Below, piece by piece: positions 34,601 through 46,600 of a stretch of 64,000 nucleotides of DNA. Every line of letters begins with the position of its first letter. The first letter of the stretch is position 1. Source of the DNA: Nautilus pompilius. Lineage: Eukaryota > Mollusca > Cephalopoda > Nautilida > Nautilidae. The notes under the pieces were generated by a model. That model made no database searches. It saw only the letters and a program-made list of their open reading frames with translations, and was not told the DNA's origin. The DNA is taken from contig JACATO010000309.1 in assembly GCA_018389105.1 (NCBI GenBank), forward strand, positions 434,001-498,000. Direction: 5' to 3'. Made by a program: the position numbers and the translations under genes.

Positions 34601-37600
34601 TATCGCAACAGTTTAGGAGCATTGGTCAATAGTTGGAATGAAGATGAGATCATTTAACTGGTCATTATAGATTACCTAAAAATGAAAATCACTTAAGGAA
34701 ACAGTCTTCAAACCTACTTCTAGTGACAGATCACGCTGTTGGGAATTGCGGATTTTTTCCATTTCTCGACGAAAGCGACTTTCCTTCACAGGAAACCCTC
34801 CTAACTCATGAATCACAGATCCAGGTTCAGCACCCACATCGTCACAAAACACTCGTCCAAACAGATCAAGCGAGAGCCGCCATCTTCCCAACAAGATGTC
34901 ATGAGATACAAGTTGTTCAATGGGATGCTGTTGTCTAAAGGTAATAACAAAACATTGCTCAGAATTGTCGTCTCTTATAGTCTAGTTAGTGTATAAACTA
35001 ATTTTATGTCGGTTACGAATGGCCATTTGGCTACTCAGTTCTCTCTCTAAATAGTCAAATGACAATTCAATGTTTCACCCAGGCAAGTTGCCAATAGAAC
35101 CACCCCCTACTACATAATCCAATAAGTTGAAACAGATTTGCTCCATCTCTTTTAATGGCCTGTTAGAGTGCTGACCATCTTTGATCATGTACTGCATGCT
35201 CTCTTGCTTTATTTGACACGACTTCTCAGTGAGAGAACACAACAAAATTTGTTTTCACCTTTTGGTCCCAGTTCTTCAAAATCTGGGACAGGACTCAGAC
35301 AAGCAGATCAGATTAAACAAAGGTAAAAAAAAAAACTACCCAGAGGGGCCAGAGAAACAAAATCTTTGAGGTTTACAGGCATCCCAAGGCAGAAATTCAA
35401 AAGGAAAATCTTTTTTTTTAAAAATTTGCTGTTTTGTTTTCTTAACAAAAATAGTGCAGATTTATACAGGTTTTCAAAAGTGGTCTTTCTACATATTTAG
35501 ATCAGTGGTGGCAGGAACGTACATAAACCAGCTTCAAGGAAGAAATGTCTAAACTTTTTTTGCTGCAATAATGACATGAAAGTAGGCTCTCCTGCTGGCA
35601 GACTAAATATTGTAATCCTAAAAATACTATAAATAATCATTTTTAAATGGCATGACACAAAAAGTAAACCAACAAACATTATTAGGGAACAGTTCAAACC
35701 ACCAGGCCTTTTCACAAAAAGCTCAGCAAAAGTTAGGTAAAAGATCAGTTCCCCCAACAAGTCGATAGATTGGAAATCAATTTTTACAACTCATGTAATC
35801 CCTTTGATTCTCCATGGTTTTAATTCATGGTAACTAAACAATTGATGAGACAGTCCCTATGACCACTTGGCAACAAAAACTTTAGTCTAAGCTGCTGTTA
35901 AGGCAGCATGCTTGAAGTAGAAACTCTGCAATACATGATACAAAGTTTCATAACACTGGCCTTGAAATGAAGTTCTTGTGGCTTTGGGATTGGTTAAGAG
36001 ATTATAAGAGCTTCTTTATCAATTGTTAGGTAGAGGACATCATGGGAAAGCCATGAAGAATCTAGTTTTAATATTTGTTAAATACTATATTAATTAACAT
36101 TGTCATGTTTATTACAAGTGTTGTTTTTCATTTAATTTCACATAGCTTACTTTGGAATCGATCCATGGGACGTTTCTATGACAACAGTATTGGACACATT
36201 TTCATTGGCTCCAACCAGATCCAGCTGGGAATCATTACTAGCAGGTACCAATTCGACCACAGAGCTTAAAAGCAAATAAGCAAATAAAATAATACAATCA
36301 GTTAGTCAAGTTTACTGTTCCTAAAAATCCATCACAGGGGTATGAGTGTAACAGTAGGAAAATTAAAATGCCATTCCTCCTAATGAAATTGCCCATTTGC
36401 ATATCCTCCATCTCCAACCAGTCCTAATGGATCTTGTAGCAGAATGATGCATGGGTTTTATTCCCTAACCTATAGAATCAATGGCCTGCATTTGTACAAA
36501 AGCAAAGCACAGTGAAAACAAATCTCTTGCTGTACTACACGTGTTCACAGTTCATTCTTCCTCCATCATTAAAAAAAAAGAAGAAGAAACTAATCAACTG
36601 CAAGTTAATATTTAAATGATTTGGATCACAACACAGCTGTTGAGAAACAGGTGCAATGTTATTTTATTCAAAATTTTATCATCATGTATCAGTGATGAGT
36701 ATACAGCACGAGAGGTTTAGATGGTTTCAAAAGGTGCTGACATTTTGACCTATCAGGCCTACCAAAGGAAAAAGATTACAGCAAACTGACCATCACTACA
36801 ACTTAGTAAAGGCTGGTCCCTTAATATAACCAAGAAAATTGTCTCCCCTTCAGCGAAAAATTACCTAGATCTGTAATACTTGCTTTCTTTTTTTTAGTTA
36901 AATACTTCAAATCTAAACGGAAAAAAAGCCACTTCATCCAACACCAGTAACCTGATAAAGCAGCATGAATCTTTTTACGTGGAATTGTTTCAGAGCAGTG
37001 CATGGCACAAACCCTATTTGTGTTCAGTTTTATTTCAAAAGCCAGTTTTTTTTTAAAAATTTTATTTAAATCTATCACACATTGAGGTGTTTCAAGTGTC
37101 TGGAGTAAATACTCAATTAACAAGTATCGCTTTCTATCTAAATATATCAGATGTTCAAAATTGCCAAAGTGGAATAAATAGCCAGTGGTTGTGTGTCGTC
37201 GTGTAGTTAGAGGTCTTTGAATAGAGAGTAAACAAATACTGCATGTTTGTTTTTTTATTCAAGAGAAGTAGGAAAAAAACAGCTTCTTACTTGTCTGAAA
37301 TGGTGACTGGCTGGTCAGTAGTGCTGGCCACTGGTAAACCAGGCTGAGGAAGACCATGTGGTAGTGGTTGCAGATAAGACTGGTCGACTGCAGTGTTACT
37401 GTCAGATGTTGCCTTTGAGTTAGGCATGATGTTCTGAGCAGAGCTAGCATGTACTATCACACTCGGCTGCTGCTGATGCTGCTGGGTGGTAGAGTTCTGG
37501 GCCATTCTCTCAGGTTCTGCTTCTACATCCATGCATGCATTCTCTGCTGGCTGAACATTTTGAGCTGATTCTGTATGCGCTGTAGTATTTCCACCCTGGG

Positions 37601-40600
37601 TCACTGGCTTCACAATAACACTGGTACTCGAAGTTTCGAGCTGTCTGTCTGATGATGCAACTGCTGCTGATGCTGCACTCGCCTCAGCTAGTGAAGATGA
37701 TGATGCATTCTGTATGTCATGTAGGCGTGTTGACAAAGACAAGTGTACTGGCAGTTTTTTATCAAATGGATTTGATGTAAAACTTCTCTTGTCACAAGTT
37801 GTATTTTCTGGTGGCTGCAAAGTTGTGATGGCTTGCCGAGCTATTCCAAAGAGGTCTTCACGGCGAGAATTTGGTTGTAAAAGATGGGGAAGGTCAGCAA
37901 GGGGCAGTGCTTCCACAAGTGGAGTCTGGAAAGGATCTGGAGGGGGGCACCCAAGAAAAATAGTTGAATCTGAACGTTGAAAAAACAGATGTTTTCTTCC
38001 AGTTCGTCCTCCAGCATCAACATCTCCATCAACACTTTCTGTTTCCATAGCAGCATTGTTGTTAACTGGATGATCATCATCATGTTCCTCATTATCATTC
38101 AAGTCATGGTCCTGCCATGAATGTACAGACATGCCATCTCGAAGCACATCAGTGTCTGTATCAGTACCACTTCGCAGGAAGTAAATTAAGGCATCAAAAA
38201 CATAGGCAACATGCCTCAAGGCAGAGATGTCAATGACAGGAAGACTGTCTGAATGCTCATCATTGTGAGCACGCATCAATGAGAGGGCATAGTTGAGGAA
38301 ATCACGTCTAGCAGAATTACCATCAGAACCTGCTGAAGAGAAATGGTCAACTCTTTACAGAACAGGCAATTATCTGAACATTTTTAGTTTCAGCAATGCA
38401 TATATAAATTTTCTTTTGAGATTAATGCCTTAATTTATTAAATGTAAATTTAAATGTGCATGCATTGTCTAATTGGCCTTTTTTTTTGTAATGATAAGTA
38501 CACTAAGCAGTAATAATTGTGAACAATGAAACTTGTTGCTTGCAAGCACACACTTCCAATAAAAAGACTATCTTTGCAAATCTTTCATATTCTGAAGTCA
38601 GTGATCAAATCTTGTAAGATTTACTGTTTTAAACCAATGAAAATAAATTAAAAAAAAAAGTAACTTTTCAAATCAAGAAGATACTCAACAATAATAACAC
38701 TGGTCAACAAGTATTTTCCATCAAGCATATGTCAAGGTGTACTTAGTGTAGTTTTTAATGCTGATTTCAAATATACAATTAGTTTTTTGACATCACGTAC
38801 AGTTTTCAAGATGAGAAAGTTCTTTGGTTTTAGCTCACGCATTATATAGAAATTCCAATTAATGACGTGTATGCATGTATTTCATTTACATCATGGAAAC
38901 ACACCTTTAAAATAAACTACATTATTCATTGCTGCATAGTTCAGATGCAATATTTCATCATCTTAAATTAGCCAATCAAGTTTTGTCTGATGAAATAGGT
39001 ATTTCAACATCTCAAATTGTCCAGTCATAATTGGTCTGATGAAATATTTCATCATCTCAAATTCAATATAAGTATAACCGTTTGTATCTATTTCCTTACT
39101 TGTTTTACAGTGTTAACAATGTCAAGACAGTGTAGAAATCCTCCTGATGAGTTTTGTTATGTCTGTGGACAATTTATTGTGAAAGCTCAAAAACGTACAA
39201 TAACACCTGAGATCAAGAAGATTAATATGCTATACTTTGACTGTCCTCTTGGCGATCAGGACAAGTTATGGGCACCACATTTAATCTGCTCAGCTTGCTC
39301 AAATGGCTTACGTGACTGGTTCAATAAGAGGAAGAAGTCCATGCCTTTTGCCATTCCAATGATATGGAGGGAGCCGAAAGACCATTTTAATGACTGTTAT
39401 TTTTTCAAAGTAAATGTCACAGGATTTTCTATGAAGAATAAACACAAAATTGTGTATCCCAATTTGGATTCTGCAATGAGACCTGTGCCTCACAACGGAA
39501 GTCTGCCAATTCCAGTTCCACCAGATGATGGTATTGAAACATCAGATGATGATGTTGACTGTCATGATAGTGCTGCTGAGGAAGATTACGTGGCTGATGA
39601 CGATAGCTTTGAACCTCAGAAATTTTCCCAAGCTGAAATGAATGACCTTGTCAGAGACCTATCCCTCTCAAAAGATAAAGCAGAACTGTTGGCATCAAGA
39701 CTGAAGGAGAAGTATCTGCTAGAGCACGGTGTTCGCAGGAAATCCAAATCACAATGTATATAACTCTGTTGTTCTAACTTTGTCTGTTTTGTCTGACCCA
39801 TTTTTTGTGTATTCACTCTTTGTAGAATGATAGTGATGATTTTTAACTCAATAAACTCATTTACTTTCTAAAAATAATATGTCCTTATTTATTACGTTAA
39901 TGATTTCATATACAAATATGTAAATATTTGCATGTATCTACTGAAAAACTGATACGTGCTGCATACAAATGGAGTGAAATTTTGAAATCAGCATGAAAAA
40001 TTAGTCTAAAAAAGTTGGCTTGCACTCATAATGAGTATAATACATTTAATTTTGTTGACCAGTGTAATCCTTTTATTCTCTCTCTGTGAAAATGCAATAT
40101 GGAGTCAATTCAATGCTTATTCTACAAATTAACTAAAATTTTAAAAAATAAACTACTTTAGTAATAGAGTTATTAATTTCAAATGGATAAAATTTGTTCA
40201 CATATCAGGCCTACTGTGCCGAACCGTATCCACTTACTTAAAGTTCCAAAACGTGTTCTTCGCCGGCTATCCAGCACCTGCAACACTCGCTGCTCTTCTC
40301 GATTTGAGCGCTCTCTTAGATTGCGGACATAGTTTGAATGAAGTGGATGACTAGGGCTTGCGGGGTCTGTACTATTACTGAGTGCTGAGCCAAATCGCAG
40401 CTGAGCTTCAGTGGAGTCCATGACTGTGATCAGCCAATCCCAGGTGAGCTTCAGGTGACTATTCAGGTACTGCTGCAAGTGTTTATTACATACAAATGGT
40501 CAACTATTTATTCAGCCAGATCTCAGATGAACAAACCTATCAGAAATATTTTTCTATAGCTTCTCTGAAGGGAACAAACAACAAGGAACTTAGATAAGCA

Positions 40601-43600
40601 TTTACTCAAACAGTAATGTTTTAATACATGCAAGGCTACAGATACAACTTCAACTTCAGCACATCAATAAAATATTTTTTTAATATTAATATATGATTTC
40701 TTTCAGAACTTCAAACAAAAGTAGTTCAAATAAAACTAAATTAATATAATAAAGGAATTATTTCAGGCTTTGAACCTGTGCTTTGATGGTCATTCAATTA
40801 TCATCCAGGCCATTTCTTAGCTTGCAAATATTGGTAGATTTAATTTTGCAGTTGGACTCAAATTCACAACCTGTGGGTTGCTAAGTTGGACCTACTGAGC
40901 TATGGGGTAATCTTCCCAATTAGACATTACACTCTATAATATCTAAAATGACCTACTAGTTTTAAAAAAATAATGCATCACCAAAAAACAACATTTCATT
41001 CTTCTCTCAAACTATAAACTACCCCAATACAAATGCCTGTAACTAACTAGGATGCTCGCAAGACTTGTAAGAAGTGCTCCTGTCAGTTCACCCGTTGCTG
41101 TCTGTATAGAATCCTCACTCAACACTGGAGCTACACCACAGTCCTCCCTTACCTCTCTCTCTCTTTTTTTTCACTTTCATATTCAGTAACCGAATTATCT
41201 AAAAATGATATAATGGAAAATTTTACCACCACAATAATAATTTGTTTGATTAAGCCCATCTGGGTTTTTTGTTTTTTTAAATAAACACGTAAACTATTTT
41301 TAAATAAATGTAATGAAAAAGAAAACATCTGAAATCACTTCTTGGAAAGATCTTACTCATTAACATTTTCTCCTGCATGTCTTTTAATTTTTGAAGATAT
41401 TAAAAGAAAAAATAAAAAAGCATCTTCATTTTTTATTTCACAATTTACTTTTGCTCTTAAATTATTTTTGGGCTGTGGTGGAGTCTAGACATGGGGTGAA
41501 ACTAGAAATTCAACATCTCACTTTGCTTCTCAAGCTGGCATACATTGTTCAACTTACCTGCTGCTCTACGGTGTCTTGTTCTGTTATGTCAAGTATCCTC
41601 TGCAGATTAGGAGCAAGAGTGTGGTAGTCCTGTAGCATCGCCATCAGATCGGCTATCTGCCGAACCACAATGCCAAAAGCACGAGCTAACTGGCTGGCAG
41701 TTGTAGCCATGGTGACAGCTATCTCCTGGTTGGCAGCTGCATTTGTCGTGACTGTAGCAGTGCGCCTGAAGGTGGATGGGTCAATGTAAATCAGTCCGCT
41801 GCCACCTGTACAAAGTAGAACATCACAGTTTTCAGCCATCTCCTTCATAAAGATGATGCATTCCTGGCCCAAGACACAAACCTAGCAAATTAACTGGAAT
41901 TATCAGTTAAAAAAAGATGACACAAGAGACGTTTTAAGATAAAAATTTGGTGACATCCAAAACAAAAACTTCCGACTTCCTGCCAACAAAAGTGCACCAT
42001 AAACACAATAGCTTAACTTAACACTTCAGACTTTGAAGCACCATTGACGTTTGAAATAATTCCATTTCAACTACCAAAATTAATGTTTTAATAATAAAAC
42101 AAAATATCTGGTACATTAAAAAAACAAAAACAAAACAATTTGCATCAATAGAATGTTCCAAATACTTTTTGTTTTGTTTATTCATTTACGTTCAGTTACC
42201 TTTGATGGATTCAGTGAAATAATTAGGAGTACAAACCACCACCTAGCAAATGTAGAAAATTTACCAGGCAGGAGACCATTTCACCAGTGTCCATCATCAT
42301 ATGCCATGCAACTTAGTACAACCAATCTACAGAGTTACTAATTAATAAATCTAAGAATTTTATTTATATCTTTCTGCTTATTAATGCTATTGTTCAGTAC
42401 AGAGTGCTTAGGTAAAGAAGCAAACAAGGTTATCAAACTACGGTTGTTTTTCTTTGAGCTCTTTATTATACTAGTTTGTTTCTGTTTTAGTTAATCTCTG
42501 TGTAGATATCAAAAAATGGTTATCTTCCACAGGCTCAAGATCACTGACAAGTAAGTGGGTGGGTTGTAAGTGTGCATGCAAATGGTTTCCACAATATTCA
42601 ACTTAGTAGAAAAATAACAAATAAAAATAGCAGTACATAAGGTACCTGTGGTAGCTGAGTTTCCTGTGGTAGTAGGGGCACGGCTGCTAGGTGGGTCACG
42701 CTGTCTAATCGCCCACTGCATGGTTTGTGGAGCCTGTAAAGTTCGCTGACCATGTGATCCTTTATACATAAAAAATAAGCAGACATTGCTATTTAAAAAG
42801 GAAACAGTAGTGTTTGATAGAGCTCAATACAGATTATCTAGAATTTTTTTCTTGAAAGCTTCAAAATTCAAAGTATTCAGAATGATTAAAGTTTCTAGCT
42901 CCCCTATTTTGATTCACACACCTGATAGGCAAGCCTAAAGATGCATCAGATTATTAGGAACTTTAAAAACTTAGATAACTTTTTTTCTTTTCGTTTAGTT
43001 ATCAACAAATACATTTACTAGAGGACATAAATAAGGCCTACAAAGGTTGATATTTAAGAAATATAACTGGATGAGTGCGGGTCAGTGCCAAAACAAAATG
43101 TCAGTCCCCTTTTAAAAAACCAGAAAAATAATAAAGACAAACTTCCCTTTTTCTAATTTAAGTCAAATGCTAATTTTCCCATATTTCTTTTCCTCATTCA
43201 TAAGTCCAGTTGGAGTATAAGACGAGGCTAGATCAGCTAAGGTAGTCAGCCAAACTCTCAACCAGCCAGGACAATATCTCAAGTCCTTCATAAAACTGTC
43301 TGTGGCACTTCCAGGCTCATGCAAATATCATTGAACTACTTTGTGGGACAATCTTCCAGATAAACAGGATGTTGAAATAGTTTTTCAACATGTTTGTAAT
43401 CATGGAGAAATATTCATTATCAGTTCTGTTATTGAAAGCCTGTGTGTATTTTTAGTCACTGCATGACATCATTGCTCATCAGGTGATACCCATGTCATTT
43501 ATGCTGAGTTGAACCACCTAATTTAAATAGCCAAACATGGCAGTTTTATCTATCTTAGACACTTTTATTTGATTTTTGAGATATTACAACACACTCAAAT

Positions 43601-46600
43601 TCAGAAATCAACTCACAGTTTCATTTCTGATAGCACAAGTTGATGTTCAGCTTGGTTTCAAATTGTCTGACATTTGGGGTTCACAACTAGGCCAATATAA
43701 AGGTCAACACTTATTTGTTCTCTGATTGGATAATATAGTACACACCTCCACATTGGTGAATACTGTACACCAGCAAAATAAAAATAGGGAGAAATGTAAA
43801 GACAGCAATCATCAGTTGTGATTTGTTTGGCCTTTCGTCTCAGCTGTACAGCACATATTTCTCAAACTTATCCTCAATGTTAGTCCACCTAGTTTTACAG
43901 CCATGATTTGCATTCTGGGTTTTATTTGTAGTTCATAACAGCTCTTTCGCTTTATAGCAGTCCCCAACACATTTCTGACTGGGAGAATATTCCTGTGTGA
44001 CTATATTATCACCATTTCTTCAGCAAACTTAACAACTTCCAGCTTAATAGCTGCGGTTACAACCTATGTGACTTTACAGGAGACATTTTGAAATGAGTAG
44101 AGGGGTATTTATACATATAATTAAGATAGAAAAGGACAGACAGAAAGTAACTGGTGAATAAGCACTCATTATTGATTGATAATTTAGCATGCTTCAGTGA
44201 GTGCATTAACAGTTAATTTATTGTCAAATGTTCCAGGTAGTATTTTTTGCTGCCTGCTTCAAATGAAAAATTTTACAGTTTATTTCAGAAAACAACACAC
44301 TATGACATTGTCAATGAAATGGATTTAATGTAAAAATAAACAATCTATAGATTGTAAGTCAAACCTTGGACTTCCAGAGAAAAACGTATAAAGTTAAATG
44401 CCAAAAATGACTGGACATACATACCTACACATACTCTTTTTAAAACTGTGCATTCAAAATGTTTGTGTAAATATTATGAGCTGTACAAACAGAATGGCAC
44501 CTGGATGATGAGAGTAACCTGTATGGTGATGCATGATCAAGAGGGTAGATAAGTTAGTAACTTGGAACTGCGACTTATCTCTCAGAAATATGCAGTATTT
44601 AAGTTCTTACACCTGATTAGATACTAGACACTTACAAACATTGGCACATATGAGCAGCGCCACTGCACCTGGGGCAAGGTACTAATTTCTGGCAGCTGAG
44701 GTGAGTCAGGATGCAGCCTAGCCCTGATGTTGACTGGCAGAAATTGGCACCCAGGCTGCAAAGTGAAGGAGAATGCAGCATGATGGGCAGTAGATGTGTA
44801 TGCATGTGTCATAGTTGCCCAGATTGCCTTAGAAGATTTTGGGGGTATTTGCTCAGTCAGAATTAGCAAGAGTATAGTGGTGCTCTTGAGAAGATTGGCT
44901 AGACAGTGGTTTTACAACAGTCATTGAGGGATTTCAGTCAAACAGTAAATAAAATCTTGGGCAATTTTTGCACCCTTTCCCATCTGACTGCATACAAAAG
45001 TTAGTTTTAAGTGTTGTATTAACTACTTCAATTTTTTTTACAATTAATCAATTTTTGCACTCCCCTTATTTTATATAGACTGTGCCTGGGGCAGCTTCCC
45101 ACCCCTTGTTACCATTCACTACTACATACAAGGGCAGGTCAATAAACTGAATTTCCAGTGTTGAGACATTGTGCATATACAAATAAACCAAACCAGTCAC
45201 TTCACTTTTCAACACAGTCCCCTGACATATAAACGAATGTTTGCCACAAGTATACAAACTTGTAGATCCCATTAGCAAATAACACCTTTGGTTGCTGCAG
45301 TAACCAGTTTCAAAAAGAGAACAATTAGAGGTTACTGACAACTCAAACCTAAATGAACATGCCAAGAGGAAGTAGATGTGATAAAGACATGATAAGCTGA
45401 AGGCAGTATCTATGCCTTGTTACAAGATAAAAACCAAAAAATTAATTAAATTTAATAATATTGGTACAAAAAACTAGCCAAAGAAGAGACTAGATTTGTG
45501 TATCTACGTAAATATTTATTAAAACTTCTCCTTCACACTTTAAAAAACAAACAACTATCATAACTAAAAGTGGAGTTTTTCTCCAAAGTTACTACCCACC
45601 CTAACATTCCGAACAAAATAATTAATGAACGCAGATTGTTAGAAAGTTACAGGCTGGCTTCCTTTGGTGAACTTAAGAAAATGAGACTTTATCACTTGCT
45701 AAATTTGCAGTAAAATTACTTCAAAACTATGAGGTGGTGAAAATTACTCTAAAAGAGAGCATCTGAAACAGATACTTACCAGAAAAGCAACTCATAATTT
45801 GGAGAAGTGGTCTCTGAAATACTTTAATTTCTAAATTAAATTAAAAAAAAAAAAATGAAAGTACTAATTCCTTTAAAAAATTATGTTGTCAGTTTGCATA
45901 TGTTAAATTATATAGCCTGTTTTTGTTAGAATCCTTTTGGTCTTTAACTGACCTGCTTATTTTCAAGTAGTAGTACCGTTTTTAAATAAAATGTGTATTT
46001 AAAAAATCTCCCTTGACAAAAAAGAATCATTTTAATATAGGAAGGGGGGGGAAGCACTTTGTAACAAAAATTACCAGAATTACTACGTCGTTCAAGCTGT
46101 TCATCTGGGTAAGGTAGCTCATCAGCATCCGGTTCTTCACTTTCTGCAGCTTCACTTTCATCATCTTCATCCTGATTGGAGGATTCACCAGAATCTTCAG
46201 AGAAATATGCCAGACTGCCAAGACCTGTTTGGAATAAATAAATTTAAAAAAAAAAAAAAAAAAAACGATTTAAAATTGTCAGAGCAAATAGTCCAAGAAT
46301 TCAATTCAGTAACTACAGAGTTACTAATAAAACATAAATGCTGAAATAAAAAGCACACAGTTCTGACACTGATTAACAATGCACAGGTGACATGAGAGAG
46401 AGAGAAATGTGAAACCAGTTGTCCCTGTTCCAAACTATTTTCTCATCATTTTAGCTCCTTCACTAATGTAATAAAATATCTCAAAGGGTCAACACTCTTT
46501 GAAGATAAATTACAAAGAAAACAAAGTCCTCAGTTCAAAGATAACCTGTCTAAAACAGAAGGGACCGGGGTTAATCTAGTGTGCTGCTGCTCTAATTTAA

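Noticed and set aside
41806-41881. Upstream extension of the UBR5 exon at 41558-41805 ([20 protein letters not shown])
   Set aside because: Open and protein-like, but an acceptor at 41881 would be in phase 0, while the preceding exon ends in phase 1. The acceptor at 41806 fits, and the sequence after it is what matches human UBR5.
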